A stretch of 40,587 bases of DNA from Rubrivivax sp. GTDB taxonomy: Bacteria > Pseudomonadota > Gammaproteobacteria > Burkholderiales > Burkholderiaceae_C. Position 1 is the stretch's first letter. Every line of letters begins with the position of its first letter. Below, in pieces: positions 26,451 through 34,289 of this stretch. The notes under the pieces are model-generated. The model searched no databases, was not told the DNA's origin, and was given only the letters and a program-made list of their open reading frames with translations. The stretch covers positions 1 to 40,587 of the forward strand of contig JAEUPB010000026.1 in assembly GCA_016789955.1 (NCBI GenBank). The letters run 5' to 3'. A program made the translations under genes and the position numbers.

Positions 26451-28763
26451 ATGACCGACCGCACCGAAGACCCCCGCTGGCAGCCCTCGGCCTGCATCCT
26501 CTGCGAGTGCAACTGCGGCCTGGAGGTGGAACTCGGCGGCGCCGACGGCCGCCGCCTCGTGCGCGTGCGCGGCGACGACGCGCACCCGGCGTCGCAGGGC
26601 TATGCCTGCGAGAAGGCCTCGCGCATCGATTACTACCAGAACGGCCCGCAGCGCCTGACGAAGCCGCTGCGCCGCCGGCCCGACGGCGGATTCGACGAGA
26701 TCGACTGGGACACCGCCATCGCCGAGGTCAGCGCACGCGCGATGGCGCTGGCGCAGCGGCACGGCGGCAGCAGCATCCTCTACTACGGCGGCGGCGGCCA
26801 GGGCAACCACCTGCCCAGCGTCTACAGCCGCCCGCTGCGCGCGGCGCTCGGCATGCGCTACCAGTCCAGCGCACTGGCGCAGGAGAAGACCGGCGCCTTC
26901 TACGTGGCTGGCTCGATGCTCGGCGGCCTCGTGCGCGCCGACTTCGAGCACTGCGAGGTGGCGCTGCTGATCGGCAAGAACCCGTGGCACTCGCACGGCA
27001 TCGCCCGTGCCCGGGTGACGCTGCGCGACATCGCCCGCGACCCGGCGCGCACGCTGATGGTGATCGACCCGCGGCTCAGCGAAACCGCCGAGATCGCCGA
27101 CGTGCACCTGCGCGTGCGCCCCGGCGCCGACGCCTTCCTGCTCGCCGCGATGGTGGCCACCGTCGTGCAGGAAGACCTCGTCGCCCACGCCTGGCTGCAG
27201 CAGCACGCCGATGGCCTGGACGACGTGCGCCCGCTGTTCGCCGCGCTGCCCATCGCCGACTACGCGGCCAAGGCCGGCATCGACGAAGCCACGGTGCGGG
27301 CCGCCGCGCGCCGCATCGCCGGTGCGAAGAGCGTGGCCAGCTTCGAGGACCTGGGCGTGCAGATGAACCGGCACTCCACGCTGGTGTCGTACCTGCACCT
27401 GCTGCTGTTGCTGCTCACCGGCCACTTCTGCAGGCCGGGCACGATGTTCCGCCCCACGGCGATGGCACCGCTGGTGGCCAGCGCCACCGGACCGGGCTCG
27501 CTGAAGCCCACGCCGGTGACGGGCGCGCACATCATCGGCGGGCTGATGCCGTGCAACGTGATTCCGGACGAGATCCTCACCGAGCACCCGAAGCGCTTCC
27601 GCGGCATGTGGGTGGAATCGGCCAACCCGGCTCACTCGCTGGCCGATGGGCCGCGCATGCGCGAGGCGCTGGCGGCGCTGGAGCTTCTGGTGGTGGTGGA
27701 CGTGTCGATGACCGAGACGGCACGCCTGGCGCACTACGTGCTGCCGGTGGCCAGCCAGCTCGAGAAGGCCGAGTGCACCTTCTTCAACTTCGAGTTCCCG
27801 CGCAACGTGTTCCAGCTGCGTCGCGCGCTGATGCCGCCGCCCGAGGGGCTGTTCTCCGAGGCCGAGCTGCACGCGAGGCTGCTCGAACGCGCCAGGGCCT
27901 TGCCCGAGCAGGCCGTCGCCGCGCTGCGCGACGCGTGGCCGCAAGGCCGTGCCGCGTTCCGCCGCGTGCTGGGCGAGCAGATGGCCGCCACGCCCACGCT
28001 GGCCGGGCTGCTGCCGGTGCTTCTGTACCGCGCCATCGGCCCGCTGCTGCCGACCGGCCTGGCCGAAGGCGCGGCGCTGTGGGCGCTGTGCCAGAACGCG
28101 GCGAAGCACCAGCGCGCGTCGCTGCAGCGCGCCGGGCATGGCGTGGACGCGGCCAGCGCGGCCGAGGTCGGCGATGCCCTCTTCGACGCGATGTTGTCGT
28201 CCCCGTCGGGCTTCGTCTTCAGCCAAGATGACTGGGACGAGTCGATGCGCCGCGTGGCCACGCCCAACGGCCGCATCCAGCTCGCGCTGCCGGAGTTCTT
28301 CGACGAGCTGCGAGCGCTGAACGACGAGCCGGCACCCGGCCCCACGGCCGACTGGCCGCTGGTGCTCTCGGCCGGCGAGCGGCGCTCGTACACGGCCAAC
28401 ACGATCATCCGCAATCCCGACTGGCGCCGCAAGGATCGTGATGGTGCGCTGCGCATCCACCCGGCCGATGCGGACTCGTTCGGCCTGGCGTCGGGTGACG
28501 CCGCGCGCCTCACCACGCCGCGCGGCTCGGCGATGGTGACGGTGGAACTCTCCGACCGCATGAGCCCGGGCCACGTGTCACTGCCGAACGGCCACGGCAT
28601 GGACTACGCGCCGGGTGCAGGCGCCGATGCGGCGCTGCACGGCACACCGCCGAACGAGCTGACGAGCGCCGACGCGCGCGACGCCTTCGCCGGCACGCCG
28701 TGGCACAAGTACGTGCCGGCTCGGCTGGAGCGCATCGCGGTGGCCGCTGCCGGAGACGACTGA
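26451..28763 (+). CDS. Molybdopterin-dependent oxidoreductase (DMSO reductase superfamily catalytic subunit)
   Basis: The protein has 770 residues. The N-terminal iron-sulfur domain has Cys15, Cys18, Cys22 and Cys53 (C-x2-C-x3-C-x30-C), with an extra Cys20. The molybdopterin domain follows (GKNPWHSHG, VIDPRLSETAEIAD, WVESANPAHS) and then the C-terminal dinucleotide-binding domain (about 650-770, with TANTIIRNPDW and SLPNGHGMDYAP). There is no Tat signal, so it is cytoplasmic. I cannot assign the metal-ligand residue with confidence. No FeS, membrane-anchor or chaperone gene adjoins it. The HxlR regulator is divergent and the glycosyltransferase follows after 20 bases. The substrate is unknown; formate-, thiosulfate- and aldehyde-type enzymes share this layout. 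Confidence 0.88.
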   Translation: MTDRTEDPRWQPSACILCECNCGLEVELGGADGRRLVRVRGDDAHPASQGYACEKASRIDYYQNGPQRLTKPLRRRPDGGFDEIDWDTAIAEVSARAMALAQRHGGSSILYYGGGGQGNHLPSVYSRPLRAALGMRYQSSALAQEKTGAFYVAGSMLGGLVRADFEHCEVALLIGKNPWHSHGIARARVTLRDIARDPARTLMVIDPRLSETAEIADVHLRVRPGADAFLLAAMVATVVQEDLVAHAWLQQHADGLDDVRPLFAALPIADYAAKAGIDEATVRAAARRIAGAKSVASFEDLGVQMNRHSTLVSYLHLLLLLLTGHFCRPGTMFRPTAMAPLVASATGPGSLKPTPVTGAHIIGGLMPCNVIPDEILTEHPKRFRGMWVESANPAHSLADGPRMREALAALELLVVVDVSMTETARLAHYVLPVASQLEKAECTFFNFEFPRNVFQLRRALMPPPEGLFSEAELHARLLERARALPEQAVAALRDAWPQGRAAFRRVLGEQMAATPTLAGLLPVLLYRAIGPLLPTGLAEGAALWALCQNAAKHQRASLQRAGHGVDAASAAEVGDALFDAMLSSPSGFVFSQDDWDESMRRVATPNGRIQLALPEFFDELRALNDEPAPGPTADWPLVLSAGERRSYTANTIIRNPDWRRKDRDGALRIHPADADSFGLASGDAARLTTPRGSAMVTVELSDRMSPGHVSLPNGHGMDYAPGAGADAALHGTPPNELTSADARDAFAGTPWHKYVPARLERIAVAAAGDD

Positions 28764-28783
28764 GACGTGTCAGCATTCTTGGC

Positions 28784-29476
28784 ATGCGCGTCGCCGTGAT
28801 CACGCCTTACCACCGGGAGCCGCTCGAGATGCTGCAGCGCTGTCACGCGAGCGTGGCAGCGCAGACGCTGGGCAGCGTCGAGCACCTGATGGTGAGCGAC
28901 GGCCATCCACACGCCGAGATCGACGCCTGGCCGGTGCAGCACGTGTGCCTGCCCCACTGCGGCGACATGGGCGACACGCCACGCGCCACCGGCGCCGCGG
29001 TGGCAGCCGCCCGCGGCGCCGACGCCATCGCCTTCCTCGACGCCGACTGCTGGTACGAGCCGCAGCACCTCGAACGCCTCGCCGCGCTGCTCACCGACGC
29101 CACACCGGTCGTGACCTGCGCGCGGCGGCTGTGGAAGCGCGACGGTTCGCCGCTGGGCACCGACGACGAGAGCGATGGCGCGGCGTTCAACGACACCAAC
29201 TGCTACCTGCTCGGCCGCCGGGCGTTCGGCTATGTGTCGGCGCTGCTGTTCAAGCGCGCCGACCTCGCGCTGGTGGGCGACCGCGTGCTATGGCAGGTGC
29301 TGCCGCGCGAATGGCGCGTGCGCTCGCCCGAGCCGACCGTGAACTACACGACGCACTTCGCGTACCACTACCAGCGCCACGGCCTCGTGCCGCCGCCGGA
29401 CAGCCGCGTGATCCACGCCGACGCGCAAGGCCGGTGGCATGCGACGACCTACGCCGAGGCGCCACGCCGGGCCTGA
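28784..29476 (+). CDS. Small family 2-like (GT-A) glycosyltransferase
   Basis: The 230-residue protein opens with the Rossmann-like MRVAVITPYHREP and HLMVSDGHPH. The metal/nucleotide-sugar motif is DAD (86-88) in IAFLDADCWYEP. It is shorter than usual, with a compact acceptor half containing CYLLGRRAF and VNYTTHFAYHYQRHG, and has no membrane helix. ATG 28784 is chosen because the fold starts there, although the frame is open upstream. It directly follows the molybdopterin enzyme gene, an odd pairing with no obvious functional link. Donor and acceptor are unknown. Confidence 0.8.
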   Translation: MRVAVITPYHREPLEMLQRCHASVAAQTLGSVEHLMVSDGHPHAEIDAWPVQHVCLPHCGDMGDTPRATGAAVAAARGADAIAFLDADCWYEPQHLERLAALLTDATPVVTCARRLWKRDGSPLGTDDESDGAAFNDTNCYLLGRRAFGYVSALLFKRADLALVGDRVLWQVLPREWRVRSPEPTVNYTTHFAYHYQRHGLVPPPDSRVIHADAQGRWHATTYAEAPRRA

Positions 29477-29506
29477 CCAGAGCCAGGGTCGCTCCTCGGG
29501 CCCGCG

Positions 29507-29848
29507 CTACGGCACGCCCACCGTGTGCCGCAGCGCGAGCCCCACCGCCACGCTCGCCGCGTTGGCCACCGCGCTCCACACGAGTGGCCGCCGCGCCCCG
29601 CGGTGCGCGAGCCACGCAGCCTCCACGCCGACCGCGAAGACCTCCGCCAGCGCGACCATCGGCCAGTAGCCGAGCGCGTCTTCGAACAGCGCCGGGAACA
29701 CGAACCACACGAGCGGATGCGTCAGCGCACTCGCGAGCAGCGCGCCGGCCCAGCTGGCCCGCACGCCGAGGCGGTAGATCGGCGCCTCGATGACCTCGGT
29801 GAGCACGAAGGCCGGCAGCCAGCCGACCAGGGCGGCCCACAGGCTCAC
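29507..29848 (-). CDS. Three-helix membrane protein, unknown
   Basis: The protein has 113 residues with three to four hydrophobic helices (LWAALVGWLPAFVLTEV, AGALLASALTHPLVWFV and YWPMVALAEVFAVGVEA) and a short basic turn HRGARRP. The GTG start at 29848 overlaps the stop of the upstream membrane-protein gene by four bases. I do not recognise a family. Conserved-looking polar residues inside helices (Glu in LTEVIEAPIY, His in LTHPLVW, two Glu in AEVFAVGVEAAW) suggest more than a simple anchor. It is last in a three-gene unit with tight overlaps and is convergent with the glycosyltransferase gene. Confidence 0.75.
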   Translation of the reverse strand: MSLWAALVGWLPAFVLTEVIEAPIYRLGVRASWAGALLASALTHPLVWFVFPALFEDALGYWPMVALAEVFAVGVEAAWLAHRGARRPLVWSAVANAASVAVGLALRHTVGVP

Positions 29849-30876
29849 GCCGCCGCCGGCCGCCGGCGCTCGACGACCAGCAGCGCGATCACCGCCAGCT
29901 CGAGGTAGCCGTGAAACGCCGCGAGCCGCAGGTAGCCGTCGCGCGCGGCCACCAGGTCGCACGCGCCCCACAGCGCGATGGCCGCCGCCAGCACCGCCGT
30001 GAGGGCCAGCGGCAAGGCGCCGAGGTCGGCGCGCAGCGCGAGCCAGCTGGCGCGGAACGAGCGCGGCACCGGGCGCTCGCGGGCATCCTCGGGCACCAGC
30101 CTCAGCCACACCGCGTAGTGCACGGCCTGCAGGAACGCGAAACACAGCAGGCCGCGGGCCGAGAACGTGGCATCGCCCAACGGCACGAGCACCTGCGCGT
30201 GCGCGGCGAGATCGATGCCGGTGGCCGGGGCGATCCAGCCACCGAGGCCCGACACCACCGGGTCCATCGCACCGCCGAGCAGCAGCGCCACGCCCGCACC
30301 CACGAGCGGCAGCACGCGGGCCGCGCGCCCGTCGCGCGGCCGCACGCGCCACCACAGCGCCAGCGCCAGCACGTTGTGCCCGTGCAGGAAGGCGATGACG
30401 AACAGCGCCTCGTCGGCGAGCGCGGCCACCGAGAACACGGCCCAGGCCGCAAGCACCATCGCCTTGCGCGCCGCATCACCCCGCGCAAGCACCGCCGCGG
30501 CCATCACCGCGAGCAGCCCCACGGCGGCCGGCGCCCCCAGGCCCACGGCCGCCAGCGGCAGCCCGGCCGCCACGCACAGCCGCGTGCGCCGGTGCAGGCC
30601 CGGCCGCACGACGAGGTAGCGCAGGTCGGCCAGCAGGTGCGGCACGCCCAGCAGCAGCGGGCCCAGCGCCAGCAGCCACAGTGGCACCGAGACCGTCAGC
30701 GCGAACGCCGCCAGCACCGAGAGGCTGCCGAACCAGGCCACGCGCCGCGCGCGGTCGGCGAACAGGCGCGGGCATCGCGGCAGCAGCCGCCGGAAGACGG
30801 CCGCGCGCACGGCATCGCCGCCGCCGAGCAGTGCGCGCAGCGGGCCGGGGATCGGCTCGCCGGCCGCGCGGTTCAC
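29845..30876 (-). CDS. Polytopic membrane protein with intramembrane His/acidic residues, unknown
   Basis: The protein has 343 residues and about eight to nine helices. Charged residues recur at membrane faces: His80/Asp84 in GVPHLLADLRYL, His165/His167 in AFLHGHNVLAL, His253 in LQAVHYAVWLRL, and His322/Glu326 in AAFHGYLELAV. The G-x-P-H-x3-D unit and the later histidines recall the Brp/Blh (bacterial carotene dioxygenase-like) arrangement, where His residues hold iron inside the membrane; this is a weak pattern resemblance, not an established homology. Its ATG and its stop both overlap neighbours by four bases (ATGA at 30873-30876, GTGA at 29845-29848), so the three genes are translationally coupled. 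Confidence 0.75.
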   Translation of the reverse strand: MNRAAGEPIPGPLRALLGGGDAVRAAVFRRLLPRCPRLFADRARRVAWFGSLSVLAAFALTVSVPLWLLALGPLLLGVPHLLADLRYLVVRPGLHRRTRLCVAAGLPLAAVGLGAPAAVGLLAVMAAAVLARGDAARKAMVLAAWAVFSVAALADEALFVIAFLHGHNVLALALWWRVRPRDGRAARVLPLVGAGVALLLGGAMDPVVSGLGGWIAPATGIDLAAHAQVLVPLGDATFSARGLLCFAFLQAVHYAVWLRLVPEDARERPVPRSFRASWLALRADLGALPLALTAVLAAAIALWGACDLVAARDGYLRLAAFHGYLELAVIALLVVERRRPAAA

Positions 30877-31271
30877 CGCGGACCGGACGCCGGGGCCGCA
30901 GGGATGGCTGCGGGCGCGGGTGTGCGCGACGCAGCACGCGCGGCCTCAGACGCCGCTGGCGCCGGTGCCGAGCCCGGCGCGGGCTTGCACCACACCTCCG
31001 TCCACACCGAGGCGCCGCGCGTCCGGCAGGCGCGCACCAGACCTTGCGGCTCGAACTGCTTCTGGCAGCCGTCGGCGTCGCGGAAGCTGCCGCGGCAGCT
31101 CACCGCAGCGCGCCCGGCGCAGGCCCTCTCGGGCGTGCAGGTCTCGACGTACCCCTTGGGCGGCGGGATGTCGGCCCGCGTCGGGCCGGCCAGCGCCAGC
31201 ACGAGGAACGGCAGGAGCGCGGCGAACCTGCGCAGCCTTGGGGGGAACACCGTGGCGGGAGCGTGCGTCAT
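30873..31271 (-). CDS. Secreted six-cysteine protein, unknown
   Basis: The protein has 132 residues. The signal peptide (about 1-33, LLPFLVLALAGPTRA) is followed by DIPPPKGYVETCTPERAC and a compact region with six cysteines (45, 51, 59, 69, 82, 95), enough for three disulfides. The tail of about 35 residues is Ala/Pro/Ser-rich. I chose ATG 31271 because GGAGG lies eight bases upstream; further in-frame starts exist at 31286 and 31298. It is the first gene of the overlapping three-gene unit. I cannot name the family. It is probably a periplasmic, or surface-exposed, disulfide-bonded module acting with the membrane partners. Confidence 0.75.
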   Translation of the reverse strand: MTHAPATVFPPRLRRFAALLPFLVLALAGPTRADIPPPKGYVETCTPERACAGRAAVSCRGSFRDADGCQKQFEPQGLVRACRTRGASVWTEVWCKPAPGSAPAPAASEAARAASRTPAPAAIPAAPASGPR

Positions 31272-31514
31272 CGCAAGGACCTCCATCTGGGCGCCCACGC
31301 GGCCGCGGGGATCGCCTCACGACGATAGCGCCGGCGTGGCACCGGGCGCCGCAGCCCTCGGTTGCGACCCCTGCGCGCCACACGCCGCAGCTACCCAGCG
31401 GCGGCGGTGACGAGGGCGCCTCGAATGCCGAGGCGCAATTGAAGATGCTGCGGATCGGGTTGTTCGGCGGGGATTGACGCCGCCCGCGCTGCTCACCGGG
31501 TGCGCGCAGAATCC

Positions 31515-32489
31515 ATGTCGATGAAGCGCCGCCACATCGCCGCCTGGTTCGGGGCAGCCCTGGCCGGAAGCCCGGCAGCAACAGCACAAACCGAGCGGCA
31601 GCGGCGGATCGGCGTCCTCTCGATCCTCCCGCGCGGTGCAGAGGGTCCCACCCCCTTCGAGGACGCACTGGCGCGCCACGGCTGGGTCGAGGGCCGCAAC
31701 CTGATCATCGAACGGCGCCATGCCGACGGGGCCACGGCCCGCCTACCGGCGCTGGCCGCCGAACTCGTCGCATCGCAGCCCGAGGTGATCTTCACCATGG
31801 CCGGCACACCCGGCGCGCGGGCTGCCAGAGCCGCCACCGACCGCATCCCCATCGTCTTCGAGGCGGTGAACGACCCGGTCGCCAGTGGTCTCGTCGCCAG
31901 CCTGGGCAAGCCCGGCGGCCTGCTCACCGGCTCGGCCACCTACACCCGGGCGCTCGATCCCAAGCGCATGCAGCTGCTCACCGAGACGCTCGCCCGGCCT
32001 GCCCGCATCGCGGTGCTGGACGCCGTGCGCACGGCCGAGCAGCGGGCGCGATCGGTCGACCCGTTCCCGGCACTGCCCGGGGTCACGCATGAGCTGTTCG
32101 AGATCCGCGGCGCGGCGGAACTCGAAGGGGCCTTCGAACGCATCACCCGCTGGAAGGCCACCGGCCTCGTCGTGATGCACACGCCCATGACATCGGCCAT
32201 CCCGGTCGAGATCACGCGGCTCGCGCTGCAGCATCGCCTGCCCGGCATCGCCGACGGCTTCCGGTTCGGCGAGAGCGGCATGCTGATGACCTACACCACC
32301 GACTTCATCGAGGCGTTCGAGCGCGGCGCCGAGTACGTCAGCCGCATCCTCGGCGGCGCCCGCCCGGCCGACCTGCCGGTGGTGCAGGTCTCGCGGTTCC
32401 ATTTCGTGGTGAACCAGCGCACCGCGCGTGAACTGGGCGTGCGCATACCGAGGTCGATCCTCGTGCAGGCCACGCGCGTGATCGAGTAG
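31515..32489 (+). CDS. ABC-type substrate-binding protein (ABC_sub_bind family), orphan
   Basis: The 324-residue protein has a Tat-like or Sec signal (KRRHIAAWFGAALAGSPAATA). The two-lobe family features are RIGVLSILPRG, the GWVEGRNLIIERR segment, VASQPEVIFTMAGTPGARAA, IPIVFEAVNDPVASGL and a late FRFGESGMLMTYTTD. These solute-binding proteins are numerous in Burkholderiales and often lack adjacent permease and ATPase genes, as here. The ligand is unknown. ATG 31515 is used; 31521 is equally possible, as no ribosome-binding site decides. The 243 bases before it (31272-31514) show no gene or clear promoter. The GH99/DUF5010-like gene follows after 68 bases. Confidence 0.88.
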   Translation: MSMKRRHIAAWFGAALAGSPAATAQTERQRRIGVLSILPRGAEGPTPFEDALARHGWVEGRNLIIERRHADGATARLPALAAELVASQPEVIFTMAGTPGARAARAATDRIPIVFEAVNDPVASGLVASLGKPGGLLTGSATYTRALDPKRMQLLTETLARPARIAVLDAVRTAEQRARSVDPFPALPGVTHELFEIRGAAELEGAFERITRWKATGLVVMHTPMTSAIPVEITRLALQHRLPGIADGFRFGESGMLMTYTTDFIEAFERGAEYVSRILGGARPADLPVVQVSRFHFVVNQRTARELGVRIPRSILVQATRVIE

Positions 32490-32557
32490 CGGCGGGACCC
32501 CGCCGCATATCGTCGAGGATCGGCCCGCAGCCGGTTCGGGCACAGGGGGAGAGACGC

Positions 32558-34270
32558 TTGTCGAGACGCTTCGTGTGGGCGATCGCCCTGCTCGCGGTGC
32601 CGCTGGCCCACGGCCAGTCGGTGTTCGACGGCACGCGGCTGCGCATGCCGGTGGTGACGGTGGGCGACCAGCGCTACGCGGCCGACCTGGCGCTGGTGGA
32701 CGGCGCCACGCTGACCTTCCGCCTCGATCCCGCGTCGCTCGGCCTGCTCACCGGCGGCAGCGGCACGGTGGCCACCGATCCCGTGTTCGCAGAGGGTGCG
32801 CTGAACGTGCCGCTGGTGCGCATCGGCAACGACAACTACGCGGCGGCTCTCGACCTCGTGAACCCGGCCGACTTCACGTTCCGCGTCCGGCCGGGCTCGA
32901 TCCGGGCGCTGGGCCCGAGGACGCGCGCGCCGTTCCGCAAGGAAAGCCGCATCGTCAGCACGAGCTTCTTCCACTGGTTCGCCGCCAACGGCGGCCAGCG
33001 CAGCGGCCCGTGGGTACCGCTGGAGGGGCGGGCGAACTGGGAAGGCACGCCGACGTGGTGGCAGTCGCAGATCAAGCAGGTGATGTCCGCCAACATCGAC
33101 GTGATCAACGTGCACCTGATCCCGACCACGGAAGAGCGTCGTATCACGCTGTTCATGGGCCTGAAGGCGATGCTCGACGCGGGCTGGGACATCCCCTCCG
33201 TGGCGCCCTTCCTCGACCCGCTGATCACCTGGGATGGGCAACCGAAGGTCGACCTGGCCACCGCGGCCGGCAAGCAGGCCGTGGCCGACCAGTACCTGCG
33301 CTTCTACCGGCAGTACTTCCAGTACGTCGATCACCCCGCCGCCGCGTCGAAGGTGGCCACGATCGACGGGCGCCCGGTGCTCACCACCTGGCACTTCGTC
33401 GTCAACATGACCAACATCGGCTCGATGACGCGCGACGACCTGTTCGTGCCGCTGCGCGACGCCTTCGCCGCGCGGGCATCGATCTTCGGCCGGCCGCCGT
33501 ACATGGTCACCACCGCGCTGAACCTGCCGGTGGTGAGCTTCTCCGACGAACGCGTGGCCACGTTCGAGGTCAACCAGCACTACCACGAGACCACGCACAA
33601 CGGCGTCACCGCCGTGCAACTCAAGCCAGGCTACTGGGACCAGAACGTGCGCAACCCCGGCAGCTTCCTGCCGCGCGCCGGCGGCACGCACTACGCGCAG
33701 GCCTGGGACCGCGTGCACGCCGGCGTGCAGCGCGTCTACGTGGAGAGCTGGAACGAGTACGACGAAGGCACCGGCATCTACGCCGGCTCGGTGGCGCCGC
33801 AGTTCATCGCGCCCGGCAGCGGCAACCGCAACACCGACAGCTGGTCGGCGAGCGGCGACCCGTTCGAGTACATCCGCACCACGGCGCGCGGCGCGGCCCG
33901 TTTCAACGACCGGCCCGCGCTCGACGCGCTGGTGCTTTCGCACACGCTGCCGGTGCGCATCGCCGCAGGCAGTACGGTGGCCGCAGAGGTGCGCATGCGC
34001 AACCAGGGCGACGAGTCGTGGACGGGCGCCGCCGGCTTCCGCTTCGCGCAGGTCCCGGGCGACCCGGTGTCGTTCGGCAGCGGCGCACCGGTCATCGACA
34101 CGCAGGACGAGATCCCGCTCTACGGCGGCATCTTCCGCGGGCGGCCGGTGACCTTCACCGTGAGGCTGACGGCCCCGGCCACGCCCGGCCGCTACCTGGT
34201 GCGCTGGCAGATGGCCAAGTCAGCGCAGGCCTTCGGTGAGACGCTCACCACGGCGATCGAGGTGTACTGA
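32558..34270 (+). CDS. Secreted GH99/DUF5010-like TIM-barrel protein with C-terminal beta domain
   Basis: The protein has 570 residues. A signal peptide (FVWAIALLAVPLAHG) precedes two copies of a repeat of about 29 residues (29-57 and 83-111; compare MPVVTVGDQRYAADLALVDG with VPLVRIGNDNYAAALDLVNP). A barrel domain follows (about 125-430) with VESWNEYDEGTGIY, the acidic motif seen in GH99- and WbsX-type glycoside proteins, and then an Ig-like C-terminal domain. The start is TTG 32558, preceded by GGGGGAGAG; no ATG or GTG fits the signal peptide. It likely acts on a surface or extracellular glycan. It is convergent with the CoA ligase gene. Confidence 0.8.
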   Translation: MSRRFVWAIALLAVPLAHGQSVFDGTRLRMPVVTVGDQRYAADLALVDGATLTFRLDPASLGLLTGGSGTVATDPVFAEGALNVPLVRIGNDNYAAALDLVNPADFTFRVRPGSIRALGPRTRAPFRKESRIVSTSFFHWFAANGGQRSGPWVPLEGRANWEGTPTWWQSQIKQVMSANIDVINVHLIPTTEERRITLFMGLKAMLDAGWDIPSVAPFLDPLITWDGQPKVDLATAAGKQAVADQYLRFYRQYFQYVDHPAAASKVATIDGRPVLTTWHFVVNMTNIGSMTRDDLFVPLRDAFAARASIFGRPPYMVTTALNLPVVSFSDERVATFEVNQHYHETTHNGVTAVQLKPGYWDQNVRNPGSFLPRAGGTHYAQAWDRVHAGVQRVYVESWNEYDEGTGIYAGSVAPQFIAPGSGNRNTDSWSASGDPFEYIRTTARGAARFNDRPALDALVLSHTLPVRIAAGSTVAAEVRMRNQGDESWTGAAGFRFAQVPGDPVSFGSGAPVIDTQDEIPLYGGIFRGRPVTFTVRLTAPATPGRYLVRWQMAKSAQAFGETLTTAIEVY

Positions 34271-34289
34271 GCGCCCTGGCCGGACGCTC
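34269..34289. terminator. Small hairpin at convergent gene ends
   Basis: GAGCG (34269-34273) pairs with CGCTC (34285-34289), overlapping the stop codons of both convergent genes. CC/GG inside can extend it past one bulged A. The stem is short and has no T-run. Confidence 0.3.
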
